The notes below the pieces were generated by a model, which saw only the letters and a list, made by a program, of their open reading frames with translations, made no database searches and had not been told where the DNA came from. A program made the translations under genes and the position numbers. Positions 54,124 through 63,722 of a stretch of DNA of 64,000 nt are shown in pieces. This stretch comes from Dipteris shenzhenensis (lineage: Eukaryota; Polypodiophyta; Polypodiopsida; Gleicheniales), in the NCBI GenBank assembly GCA_047967505.1, contig CM106539.1, one strand, 5' to 3'. Every line of letters begins with the position of its first letter. Position 1 is the first letter of the stretch.

Positions 54124-54810
54124 ATGCCCGCACATTTGGGGGTGACCAAAGCAAGAATTGGGCAGCGAAAGATGTCAAGGATAAGTTCATAGTGCACAAT
54201 TTTAAAAGTGGCACACGCACTCCAAATGAGCTGGAGGAATGGCTCACAAAGCTGGAAGATTGCTTCCAGCTTCCATCCCAAACATGACGAGGAGCGCCAT
54301 GCATTTAGAGGATTATGCTCACACTTGGTAGCAGTACACGAGGGACTCTTAGGAGATGCCTTGTGCAGTCACTCTCTCCACGGAGATGTAGCAGTTTCCT
54401 TTTTTGGATGTGTCTCTTGTCTCATAGGCATATAAGGCCTTCTACAAATGTTAATACAACTTTCTTTCTTTCTTCTTTCCGCAAAGGCCAACCATGTGGG
54501 CTCAGTTTACAAAGCTGATGGCCACTACATATGTATCCCCACTACTAGAGCAGTAGTTAGCAGACTTCTATGCACTATCACAAGCGGGCACAATGCATGA
54601 GTATTTGCAGCAATTTTGGAAATTTACCCTTCTTGTGCGTGACATATTTGAGAAGGGAAAGTTGCTGCATTTTATTCAAGGTTTGCCTCCCTCCCTAGCC
54701 TCCCACGTGAGGTCTCACAAGCCCCAAACTATTGAGCAAGCTGCCAAGCTGGCGGATATATTTAACAACAAATACGAGCAAAAGCTACAGGCAGCCCACA
54801 TGGGACTGTG
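54124..54810 (+). pseudogene. Gypsy gag remnant (gypsy-4)
   Basis: Frames give FKSGTRTPNELEEWLTKLED, CFQLPS, then after a break TMWAQFTKLMATTYVSPLLE, LADFYALSQAGTMHEYLQQF, IFEKGKLLHFIQGLPPSLAS and TIEQAAKLADIFNNKYEQK. The pattern (a W-x-x-F helix, M.EYL..F, F..GLPP.L...V) is the Retrotrans_gag capsid fold. The middle (54300-54490) contains a 'tttctttctttcttctttcc' low-complexity insert. Stops inactivate it, and it ends at the LTR-like sequence at 54811. Confidence 0.7.
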
Positions 54811-55230
54811 AGAGTGCAGCGGCAAATGAACAAAAGAGAGAGCACACAAACCTCCAAAACATGAGATGAATACAATGAGGTGGAGGGGCCTATATATAGC
54901 CCCAGCCCCCCATCCAGTCAGTCCACTAGACAGGCCGACTTGGCTGTCAAAAGGGTGGACCCCCAGGTCGGCGTACCCCTCCCTACCCACAGACTGGGTA
55001 ATGGGGCCTGGTCCCCCAACCAAGTCGGGTCCAAACCAAGTCGGCTCTACTGACCACGGGGTGGCCTGGTTGGCCCCCCATGCTGGACCAGCCTATTCCT
55101 GTGGCAGCAAAGTAGGTCCTAATTGACCCTGAACAGCGCAAAACTCGTCCGCACCATCCTGCAACAGAACATGGTTAGGTAGGAGGAGAAAGACTGCTGT
55201 TAAATCACACCAAGGCTCCAAACCTGAGGT
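54811..55230 (-). repeat. LTR-like sequence
   Basis: Minus-sense TATA box GGGGCTATATATAGGCCCC at 54885-54903 lies in GC-rich DNA with several 'gtcgg'/'ccgac' words, the style of the other gypsy LTRs in this window. In minus sense the end would be ..CACTCTCACAG at about 54805. Start not located. Confidence 0.4.
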
Positions 55231-55562
55231 GTTCAAGCCCACTCGTGGGCACAAGCACTTTGGTGGCTTGTAGGCTCACCCTGAGCATGCACAAAGTCCC
55301 AGCAATCACCACCCATGCAACTATTTCTTCTGCCCCACACAGACTCGAAATGAACCTCAAAGCTCATTCCCTCTAATGAATCAGATAATCCACCTACACC
55401 AGTAACGAATGGTGAGGGGTTAAGACTTACCAAAGCAGCTAATTATAGCATGGAACCTTCCAGGGAATTGAGATGCCTTGTGTCCACGATTCGAATAAAG
55501 TTGTAATAAAAGAATATTGTTTATGTAAGGAACCATGGTTCAAGCTGAGTCGTGAGAGCATG
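55231..55562. other. No gene recognised
   Basis: Non-coding. It may be the continuation of the LTR or leader to its left. A short inverted phrase 'aagcccactcgtgggc' lies near 55236. Confidence 0.4.
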
Positions 55563-56175
55563 AGAATGAATATTGACTGAGGGAGGACACGTGTTCCAGA
55601 TTGATGAGATCTCCCCAGCTTACCGGATACAAGGTCAAAGCATTCAAAGGATAGAGCTCCATGAGGTGGTCCCTCCTGATAGCCTAGCTCCTCTTCCTCC
55701 TCCGGAAACTCCTCCGGAGGACAGCATATGGGAGGTAGTAGCCAGTATCACTGCGTGGAACATATGGGTTGCTCGTTGCAGTCTGGTGATGGGTGAGCAT
55801 CCGGTCCCACCCTCGACTACCTTGGTCGCCATCTGGTAGGATATCATCTACACCATCCGCTCCACCTGGAAGGGTGGGACCCCAAGCTCTAGGGCGACTG
55901 TCACAAGGCGTGCTTGATTCTGCAAGGCTTGGCCTGCAGGAGTTTTTTACATTTTCACTCCGCGAGGGATTCGCTGGTCGTATAGTCCCCCCACCTAGCT
56001 GTTAGCCCCAGTACCAAAGATCCCCTAGGTAGTGAGCTGGGTTTCTCTAGAACAGGCCGGTTTTTCTTTCAGCCTTTTCTCGGGGTTTTCCCATACTCAG
56101 CACCTTTGGGGCTGCTGCTTTGTATGAAGTTTTTCAAGCATTAATAGAAGGTTCCTTTCTTTGCAAAAAAAAAAA
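55563..56175 (+). pseudogene. 5'-truncated LINE with poly(A) tail
   Basis: 55573-55839 encodes GHVFQIDEISPAYRIQGQ, then DSIWEVVASITAWNIWVARC, SLVMGEHPVPPSTTLVAIW. The IW...ITAWNIW.AR block is typical of the extreme C-terminus of plant LINE ORF2. About 330 bp of 3' UTR follow, ending 'gcattaatagaaggttcctt', 'tctttgc' and A11 at 56165-56175. 5' truncation with a terminal A-tract is the hallmark of target-primed insertion. The target duplication was not identified. Confidence 0.7.
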
Positions 56176-56930
56176 GGGACGGCTCAGTCTCCCAAGCAAT
56201 GCTAGGCACCTTCCAATGAATTCCCCTCTCTCTCTCCTCCCTGTGACCCATCAACACCATGCTCACCACCCCAAATGATGACAGAGGATTTTGTTTGCAG
56301 TGCATAATTATGTTTACAGATTAGCAATCGGGCCCAGGGTGAAGGAGAGAGAAGATCACGACCAAACTGTACTTCATTCTCCTTTTTCCACCAAAAACTC
56401 CTTGACTCCCTGTACAATCCTCCTTTTCCTCCCTTCAGTGTCCTCCCTTTCTAGAATTTTCCCCGTCCTTTGTTCCACTAAGTCTTTCTCTATTTCCCAT
56501 TTACATTGCACTTCAGTTTTTAACCTCGTAACCACTCTACCCCTGTGAGGACACAATCACCTACACAAAACTTCTCTCAAACTCCTTCAATTTCTGTCAC
56601 ATCCTGAAACTTATGGAGTTCCCCTTCTTCATCTAGACTCCATAGCAAAGAAGGGGTTACAACTTTCCGTACAATAATGCCCTTTTACAAAAACAAGAAT
56701 TTACTGTAACAGTGGCATCTGGAATGCCACAGAATTGGTCAGCCAATTAGCAGCCCTATTATCTATATAAACAAGCACTCCCTCATTCTTCCATCTCCCA
56801 GTGTAGCAGCAGTCCCTCCAGGAATCCCTCCTCCAGCTTGAGCCTTCCCCGGAGCAGCAGCAGCCCCTCCAGTGTTTGCTCCACCTCCATTAGCATGTTA
56901 GGTCATCAGTAGCCCTAGCAGCAGAGCCTA
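56176..56930. other. No gene recognised; possible promoter
   Basis: Non-coding, CT-rich. A TATA-like 'tctatataaacaag' occurs at about 56763, followed by a 'cagcag'-rich leader. It might be the 3' part of a decayed LTR upstream of the tandem repeat. No partner LTR found. Confidence 0.35.
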
Positions 56931-57718
56931 CAGCAGCTTCAGCATCGGTAACCTAAACAGTAGATCTCAGCAGCATCAACAGTAGATCTCAGCCACAGCA
57001 GCTCTCAGTCTACATCAGCAGCAAACGTAGTAGCCTCTCCAGCAGAAGACCCTATAGCCTCTACAGGATCGTACCTTCTAGGGGACAGATCAGCCATAGC
57101 AGCCTCAGCCTCGGCCATGGATAGCCTCCTACCCTCAGCATAGCCCTTTAGTAAGACTCGGACAAGCCCTCTTCAATGAGGATTCACCACTATCGCACAC
57201 CAACCTCTACACGTGTACAAGGTGATCTTGTCTTGCTCATTACATCATATGTTGATGACCTTATCCTCTCTAGAAATCATCAGAAAATGATGGGAGATAC
57301 ACAGGTCATGCTTGAGATGACAGATCTTAGGGTGCTTCATTACTTACTCGGCATGGGGATTCATTACCTTCATTACCTACAGCAGCATCAGCATTGGTAA
57401 CTTAAACAGTAGATCTCAGCAGCATCAACAGTAGATCTCAGCCACAGCAGCTCTCAGTCTACATCAGCAGCAGATGTAGTAACCTCTCCAGCAGCAGACC
57501 CAATAGCCTCTACAGGATCCTACCTTCTAGGGGACAGATCAGCCATACCAGCCTCAGCCTCGGCCATGGATAGCTTCCTACCCTCAGCATAGCCCTTTAG
57601 TAAGACTTGGACAAGCCCTCTTCAATGAGGATTCACCACTATCGCACACCAACCTCTACACGTGTACAAGGTGATCTTGTCTTGCTCGTTACATCATATG
57701 TTGATGACCTTATCCTCA
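56931..57718 (+). repeat. Tandem duplication (about 450-bp period) with copia RT piece
   Basis: 56935-57275 and 57385-57718 are near-identical. Both contain 'cagtagatctcagcagcatc', 'accttctaggggacagatca' and 'aggattcaccactatcgcac'. Inside each, the 'cagtagatctca' phrase is itself doubled. The second copy stops inside the RT fragment at 'gatgaccttatcctc' and joins Pro-rich coding sequence of the chromovirus. Confidence 0.85.
57215..57375 (+). pseudogene. Copia RT fragment with YVDD box
   Basis: The frame reads VQGDLVLLITSYVDDLILSR then MLEMTDLRVLHYLLGMGIHY. These are the catalytic YVDD and the M.DLG.LHY.LG block of Ty1/copia RT. About 54 residues with nothing else of the gene around them. The first 55 bp are repeated at 57665-57718. 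Confidence 0.75.
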
Positions 57719-57737
57719 CCCAATATTCCTAACGAGT

Positions 57738-58201
57738 TTGCTGTCCATCTTTGGAGAGACTTTTACCCCTCAACTTCAGCATCTCCAGGGTACTCTCCAC
57801 CTCCTTCAGCTCCCAGATATCCTCCTACACGGGTTTTACCTTCCCCAAGACAGTATTTACACTCTGACGGCACTCCTTCTCCTGGATATCCTCCGCTCCC
57901 GACAGCAGCTCCTTATCCCTTCTCAGATCCGTGGACTTTGCAACCTACCCCTGTACTCTCACGAGCAGTAACACCCACTTCGGCATCACCGGTGTTACCC
58001 CAGACAGGACCTCCTTGACCAGATTTCCACGGGTGGTTCCATCCTCCCTCGCCTGCCCCCTCCAACATGAGCAATCTCAGGGAGCAGCCCGGATCTTCTT
58101 CCAGGGAGCGCAGGTTAGTGCTCTTCTCACAGGGACCTTAGATATGTCGCAACGCTCGCGTGCAGCCTCTCCAGAGATAAGCGACTCAAGTCCCAAAAAA
58201 G
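57738..58201 (+). pseudogene. Proline-rich upstream segment of gypsy-5
   Basis: The frame at 57662-58018 reads LQH-free Pro/Ser-rich text such as SPGYSPPPSAPRYPPTRVLP and YPPLPTAAPYPFSDPW. A second frame holds MSNLREQPGSSSRERR (ATG 58068). Both are upstream of the capsid domain and in its orientation. They could be the disordered gag N-terminus broken by frameshifts. No known domain. Confidence 0.4.
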
Positions 58202-59240
58202 ACCCCTGAAGTTAACATACAAGGCGACGCATTACTTCAACTTCAAATTTCTCAGCTTCAGGACAATATCTCCGACTCGGTCCAGAAAGTCCAACAACTC
58301 CAGGATTCTCGCAGTACCACACATACAGAGGATGACGTAATGCCACCGGACGACTATCTGGACTCATTCCCACTAGAGGTAGAAAACACTGAACTCCGTG
58401 CCCTCTACCGCTTACTCCAAGCTTCCAAAACTAAAAGACTTGACATTAAACTTCTAGAAGCCTACACTAGTCAACGAAATCGCCAAACAGTTGACCAATG
58501 GCTCGCAAAACTGTGCATGTACTTTGATACTGTCGACCTCACTGAAGGAAAAAAGATTGCCTTGGCAGCCTCCCTCCTCAAAGATACAGCTTTCCTATGG
58601 TGGCAACGATGCTTAAAGGATGGCAAAAGTGTGTTAACTTGGGAACGTTTTGAACACGTGCTCCATAAGCAATTCATACCTGCCAATGCGGACTTCCAAG
58701 CACGTTCAAAACTCCGACAGTTGGAGCAAACGGGCTCTCTGTCTTCCTACATCTCTCAGTTCACCACATTGGTGCTGGAGATCGATGATTTAACTGATGA
58801 TGATTGCCTTCATGCTTTCATCTCAGGCCTAAATCCCTCGTTACGCATTGATGTCCTCAAAGCAAACTTCACCACCACAGCTGGCGCTATTGCTTACGCA
58901 AAGCGCATTATCGATTTCCAAAACACAAGGAAGCAGAGTTCTAATAGAACACAGAACTCTACTATAGCCAAGGGTGCTCGCCTTCAAGATAACCCCAAGT
59001 TCGAAAAAAGCTCGGGTAATCAAGGTCAGCGACAATCTCAAGATCCCCACAAGTCTCAAAATTCATATGCTGGATCCCAATAGAAGCACTCCTCCAAGGA
59101 TCGCACCTCTTCCTCTTCACAAAGTCATGACCGTCATCACCAACATAAAGGTGCAGCCACTGACAAGAAGAACAATTCAAGCACAAAAGGACTTTGTACC
59201 ATCTGTACGGGCGACCATAGATGGTTCGATTGTCCCAAAT
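58202..59240 (+). pseudogene. Gypsy-5 gag with zinc knuckle
   Basis: In the frame of 58340-59083 a coiled-coil-like lead (LLQLQISQLQDNISDSVQKV) precedes MPPDDYLDSFPLEVENTELR. The capsid follows: VDQWLAKLCMYFDTVDLTEG, LKDTAFLWWQRCLKDGKSVL, FEHVLHKQFIPANADFQARS, LSSYISQFTTLVLEIDDLTD and FISGLNPSLRIDVLK. A TAG at 59081 interrupts, and the same frame then gives the knuckle CTICTGDHRWFDC (C-x2-C-x3-H-x4-C, usual for chromoviruses). A second stop follows at about 59240. Apart from the stops it is well conserved. Confidence 0.87.
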
Positions 59241-60121
59241 GATCAAAGCAAAATTCCAATATGGAACCTAGCACTTCCCAAATAGAAGATGCTACCCCAA
59301 CACAAGACAAGAAAGGCAAAGCTGTTCGAATGGCAAATACCATCCTCATGAACCTTGCCAGCAACCCCGAACCTTCCCTGGTCACTCAAGTACTTTGCGT
59401 CCAAGGATCGATTCGTGGAACAACGGTCACTATCCTCATCAACAATGACTGCTCTCATAACTTCCTAGCTAGTTCTATGATCGAAAAACTTCAGTTAACC
59501 ACCAGTCCTAGTCCCATGGACTATCAGATTGAACTCACAAATGAAACTACCTTCTTGTGCAACACCAGAATAAAAAACTTGTCTTTTCGCATCCAACATT
59601 ATACGGACAAGTTGAACTTCCACATCATGCCTCTTTCTCGGTATGATGTCATACTCGAACAAGAGTGGCTCTACGACTATGATCCATCAATCAGTTTTCG
59701 CAGCCATACTATCCAGTTTGTCCACCAGGGAAAACTTATTGAGCTAACTGGTTCTAGGGACTCTCCTTCAACCCCAGTTACCTCTGCCCTACAAGTAAAG
59801 AAGTGGGTTCGTAAACGTCAAGTGAAAACTTCACTTCTGTTAGTTACGGCAATAAAGGAGACACCAACAAAGGATCCTCCTGAGTACCTCAACTTACCTT
59901 TTTTCCAGCCCTACCTAGATATTTTTCCACAAGAATTACCAAAGAAGTTACCACCTCGACAACTAGTGGATCACCCAATCGAGCTTATTCCCGGCAGTAA
60001 TCCACCGTCGAAACCTCCTTATCAGGTTTCTTACACTCAAAATGAAGAAATCCAAAGACAGGTGACCGAACTACTCGACAAAGATCACATTCGGCCCAGT
60101 CGCAGCCCTTTCGGATCTCCT
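59241..60121 (+). pseudogene. Gypsy-5 protease and RT N-terminus
   Basis: Same frame as gag. Protease: GTTVTILINNDCSHNFLASS, where the family has IDSG.SHNF, so the catalytic Asp is Asn. RLIPL-type flap text MPLSRYDVILEQEWLYDYDP follows. After a linker come the RT fingers: PLPPRQ-like KLPPRQLVDHPIELIPGS, PSKPPYQVSYTQNEEIQRQV and LLDKDHIRPSRSPFGSP. At 60121 the RT is cut by a truncated LTR. The remaining 30 codons of the frame (GQQGVVIIIPSGAV...) are LTR, not protein. Confidence 0.87.
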
Positions 60122-60625
60122 CTAGGGCAGCAAGGTGTTGTGATCATCATACCTTCTGGAGCAGTCATTCACAAGCAGGTTGGAGGAGTGGAACAGGGAC
60201 CTGTATGCTGCAGACAAAGCTTGGCAGGGGCTACCCACCTAGGCTGATTCATAAGCAGTAAGGTGGAGAAGAACACACTAGACGGAAAGTCTACAAACGC
60301 TCGACGTGGAGCACATGGACTCGAGTCTAGAGATAGCCAACAGATTGGAGAAGGACCTTGTGGTTAGATAAGAGGAACACACCTTTGGTGGGACTCTGGA
60401 TCTATCTCTTTTGTATTGTGTCCATAGTTTTGGGCAGAAATATAATATTTTGGTGGTTTCTCTATTTGGCTGGTTCATTGTCTATTGATGAGTCTGCACA
60501 TCTATTGAATGCACATAAGTAAAGAAGTTTGTGATTCCACATCCACACCGCACACTGTGTGAGCTCCTGGGCATTACTATAAGTCTTCCGCTGCGTGTAC
60601 CCTCTGTTGGGTAAATTTTCTAACA
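60122..60625 (+). repeat. Truncated 5' LTR of the non-autonomous element
   Basis: Matches 61594-62094, starting at 'ctagggcagcaaggtgttgt'. Substitutions are scattered (roughly 20 or more by eye). Contains 'tttgtattgtgtccatag' in common with the other family members. Confidence 0.88.
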
Positions 60626-60642
60626 TGGTATCAGAGCCCAAG
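60626..60642 (+). promoter_or_regulatory. tRNA primer-binding site
   Basis: TGGTATCAGAGCCCAAG directly after the LTR end; initiator Met-tRNA type. Confidence 0.9.
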
Positions 60643-60810
60643 TAGGAGGCTCACATGTGTGGGAGCCTGAAGGCAAGGACCTTGCTGAAGGACGAACCTG
60701 ATTCAGAAGCTCTAGGGAATCGACTTCCACGACTAGAGGATTGTGCCCTTGCGAGAAGGAGGGTGACTTAGGTTCAGTCAGGTGCGTTTAAAGTTCGCAG
60801 TCCAGGTTAT

Positions 60811-61569
60811 TTGGAGATGTACTTTTGTTGCAGACCTTGCCAAAGGAAGGACGGGGTGAAACAGACCCTCAGAGCATGGTGCCTGGAAGACTCCAGGTTG
60901 TTCACTCATTATGAGGGGGACGACTGGAAGATCGTGATGGCTGGATTGCTTGAGTTCGAAGGCGGGAACGTGACTGAAGGAGGTGGTGCCAGGAGGTGCT
61001 ACCAAAGATGGACCTGTGTACCAGGATGGTGTGCAGAAGCGGAACCGGACCTGGTGGAGCAGGAGCCACTGGATGAAAAGCCAGGAAATGATTTCGACAT
61101 CGAAAAGTTCCACAGGACTACGACCAGGGAGTTACTAGAGCATCTTCATCGACGTGTGGGCATTGGGCCTGGATGTGTCGGTGAGAGGGGGTGTTGGAAA
61201 GGTCACCTCCCCATCTGTAAGCCCCCAAATGAGGAGTGCGTGGGGGAGGGAGACCTACGGCAGGATGTGCCCGAAGAGAGATTACCTGGATGTGTGGATC
61301 TGGGACAGATCTGGAGCATTCATGGTTGGTGGGGTATCCCAAGGATGAAAGGTTGCATCAGGAGCAGCTCATGTGCACGAAGATGGCCGGGACACAGTGT
61401 CTTGGATCAGGCCTGGCATGAGGCACTCAGTGGACTGCAGCAGGACCCTATGAAAGGCGCGCTGACATCAGCAGTTCAAGAGCAGACAGGAGCAGCCAGG
61501 AGCCACTCCCTTGGGCCTCACACTAGGGGTGAAGGAGAGTTGAAGGTGAGCTGCAGACTAAGTTCCTAG
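60811..61569 (+). CDS. Hypothetical ORF spanning internal region and LTR
   Basis: 252 codons, starting MEMYFCCRPCQRKDG. The first 127 codons lie in the internal region (TLRAWCLEDSRLFTHYEGDD, FDIEKFHRTTTRELLEHLHR); the rest reads through the purine tract into the LTR. Gag-like helices might be imagined, but I recognise no domain. A coding role is doubtful because the frame depends on LTR sequence for its stop. Confidence 0.2.
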   Translation: MEMYFCCRPCQRKDGVKQTLRAWCLEDSRLFTHYEGDDWKIVMAGLLEFEGGNVTEGGGARRCYQRWTCVPGWCAEAEPDLVEQEPLDEKPGNDFDIEKFHRTTTRELLEHLHRRVGIGPGCVGERGCWKGHLPICKPPNEECVGEGDLRQDVPEERLPGCVDLGQIWSIHGWWGIPRMKGCIRSSSCARRWPGHSVLDQAWHEALSGLQQDPMKGALTSAVQEQTGAARSHSLGPHTRGEGELKVSCRLSS

Positions 61570-62094
61570 AGGCTGGACCTTGGCTGTCTTCTAGGGCAGC
61601 AAGGTGTTGTGATCATCATACCTTCTGGAGCAGTCATTCACAAGCAGGTTGGAGCAATGGAACAGGGACCTGTGTGCTGCAAACAAAGCTTGGCAGGGGC
61701 TGCCCACCTAGGCTGATTCACAGGTAGTAAGGTGGAGAAGAACACACTAAACGGAAAGTCTACAGACGCTCGAGGTGGAGCACACGGACTCGAGTCTAGA
61801 GATAGCCAACAGATTGGAGAAGGACCTTGTGGTTAGATCAAAGGAACACACCATTGGTGGGACTCTGGATCTATCTCTTTTGTATTGTGTCCATAGTTTT
61901 GGACGGAAATATAATATTTTGGTGGTTTCTCTATTTGGCTGGTTCATTGTCTATTGATGAGTCTGCACATCTATTGAATGCACATAAGTAAAGAAGTTTG
62001 TGATTCCACATCCACACCGCACACTGTGTGAGCTCCTAGGCATTACTGTAAGTCTTCCGCTGCGTGTACCCTCTGTTGGGTATCTTTTCTAACA
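61192..62094 (+). repeat. 3' LTR of the non-autonomous element
   Basis: 903 bp, TGTTGGAAAGGTCAC to TTTTCTAACA, preceded by the purine tract. It contains the uninterrupted target site used by the SINE-like insertion in the 24-kb copy. Confidence 0.9.
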
Positions 62095-62640
62095 CTCAAG
62101 CAAGCACTCACTACCACACCAGTTATGGCTATTGCTGACCCAAACCTTCCATTTGAGGTCATGACCGACGCTTCTGACAATGCTACAAGAGCAGTCTTGA
62201 TGCAAGAAGACAGAGTGATGACAGCCCTAAACATTTCGATATCCAAACCCGATACCCGGTTTATGATAAGGAGTTTCTTGCCATTGTACACGCTTATCGC
62301 TCTTGGAAACATTATCTCATGGAGCCGACTCGGTGGTAAAGACAGACCATCACTCTCTAAAGTATATCTTTACTCAGCCAGTCATGAGCGCTCAACAAGC
62401 ACGCTGGGTTGAGTTTCTGGGCAACTTTCACATGACCATTGAGTACATTCCAGGACTACGCAATGTAGTTGCAGATGCTCTCAGCAGGGTAACTCTAGCA
62501 TCAGCTATGGTAATCTCTACATTATCTGTGAATGTACCGAATTCATTCAAAGGGAAGTATCTAAATGATAAAGACTTCGGCACAGCAGTACAAGTTCTTT
62601 CGAAAGATCAACCTTCGACTTCCGAACAGAAGATTTTCTA
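62095..62640 (+). pseudogene. Gypsy-5 RNase H
   Basis: Resumes right after the LTR: VMAIADPNLPFEVMTDASDN, AVLMQEDRVM. Then, after a frameshift near 62310, it reads VVKTDHHSLKYIFTQPVMSA, RWVEFLGNFHMTIEYIPGLR and NVVADALSRVTLAS. FEVMTDASD holds the first catalytic Asp, and NVVADALSR is the conserved C-terminal RNase H box of gypsy. It continues to LSKDQPSTSEQKIF before a stop at 62639. Confidence 0.86.
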
Positions 62641-63266
62641 ATCCTATTCTTATACGGACGACCTTCTGTATTATCAAGATCGCGTCTGTGTACCACATGA
62701 CCATCGAGTGGCCCTAGCTGATCAACTGGTTCAAGAAATGCAAGACATTCTACTCCCAGTTAGGGACAATATGCGAAAAGTGCAAGAGCGGTATCAACGT
62801 TCCGCCAACAAATGTAGACGTCACCTGGAATTTGAAACTGGTTACATGGTGCTATTATTTGTAGCCCCACATCGCTACAAGACGGTTAAGTCTGTGTTTC
62901 CTAAGTTGCGACCGAGATACTATGGACCTTTCTGGATCGTCAAGAAAATTTCACCTTTAAGTTACAAATTGGAATTACCACCATCATGGGGTAAAATTCA
63001 TCCAACATTTCATATTTCTTGGCTAAAGACGTACATTCCAGGCAATGAAGCAGTTCCTCCTGCAGGTGATTATGTCCCAGAAATCGAAGACAATTATGTT
63101 CTCCTTATTCCTGGACCATTGACAGCGAGAGACTCGACATCGACTTATCACGGAATTCCTTGTTCTTTGGCGAGATTTGGACAACTCCAACGCTACTTGG
63201 CAATCTAATGAAGACTTACAACAGTACCCTGACATTTTACAGCAGTATTTTCAGAATTTACCGTGA
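62641..63266 (+). pseudogene. Gypsy-5 integrase C-terminus and chromodomain
   Basis: 62641-62700 still encodes [17 protein letters not shown], the lead-in to the zinc finger. Then the frame 62708-63208 jumps to [79 protein letters not shown]. The finger and catalytic core between are deleted. The chromodomain is in another frame, 63135-63266: [46 protein letters not shown] is the chromobox. Chromodomains steer such elements to methylated histones. Confidence 0.87.
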
Positions 63267-63309
63267 TATTTTCTACACCAATTCATTATCTCCACCAAGG
63301 TCTTATTTT

Positions 63310-63322
63310 GAGGGGGAGGGGA
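63310..63322 (+). promoter_or_regulatory. Gypsy-5 polypurine tract
   Basis: GAGGGGGAGGGGA just before TGTCACGATC; primer for plus-strand synthesis. Confidence 0.85.
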
Positions 63323-63722
63323 TGTCACGATCTGTGACGTAATCCTTTCTCTATACCTTAGACTTATGGATGGTTTGATGAATGGACACTTGTGGAAGGT
63401 ATGCCCTTTCAACGGGACACTTCCTATGAGGCACAACCCTTCACAAGAGACATTCTATTGAAGCGACACTACCATTGTAATGTACCCTCTCATCAAGGGT
63501 CACACCCTTCACAAGGGGTACACACCTCTTCATGCACATACACTTTGGAGTACACACCTTTTCATGTGTGACTCTTCACTCTCTATATAAGAGAGGCCCA
63601 ACTGTATGGATGAGACACTACAGACACTCAAGCAATACAAATATTCCTTGTTCTCTGCTATTTCAGTCTCCTTTCTGTTCCTTAGCACATTGCTAAATAT
63701 AGTAAATCTAGGATTTCTTACA
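63323..63722 (+). repeat. Gypsy-5 3' LTR, truncated
   Basis: Starts TGTCACGATCTGTGACG. Contains the repeated phrase 'cacttc(c/a)t..gaggcac', 'cccttcaca', and a TATA box 'ctctatataagagagg' at about 63581-63596. It is cut near 63722 by an inverted LTR of the other family. Confidence 0.8.

Larger units (their letters stand above)
60122..62094 (+). mobile_element. Non-autonomous LTR element inserted in gypsy-5
   Basis: A truncated 5' LTR (60122-60625), primer site TGGTATCAGAGCCCAAG (60626-60642), only about 540 bp of internal DNA, purine tract GAGAGGGGG (61183-61191), then a full 903-bp LTR (61192-62094) starting TGTTGGAAAGGTCAC and ending TTTTCTAACA. No gag or pol domains. The same LTR family gives the solo LTR at 24021 and the inverted fragment at 63723-64000. 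The 5' LTR start and the adjacent gypsy RT are both missing, which points to a later deletion across that junction. Confidence 0.85.
57719..63722 (+). mobile_element. Ty3/gypsy chromovirus, interrupted (gypsy-5)
   Basis: Order gag, knuckle, protease, RT, [insert 60122-62094], RNase H, integrase C-terminus, chromodomain, purine tract, 3' LTR start. RNase H before integrase and a C-terminal chromodomain identify a chromovirus. The RT palm was lost at the insert, and the integrase zinc finger and core are deleted between 62690 and 62740. No 5' LTR matching TGTCACGATCTGTGACG was found, so the 5' end is truncated near the tandem duplication. Not autonomous. Confidence 0.87.

Noticed and set aside
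54715-55126. ORFs of about 90-100 codons on both strands
   Set aside because: They overlap GC-rich LTR-like DNA with a minus-strand TATA box; no domains.
60778-61113. Minus-strand 111-codon ORF
   Set aside because: Shadow of the internal region of the non-autonomous element; no motif.
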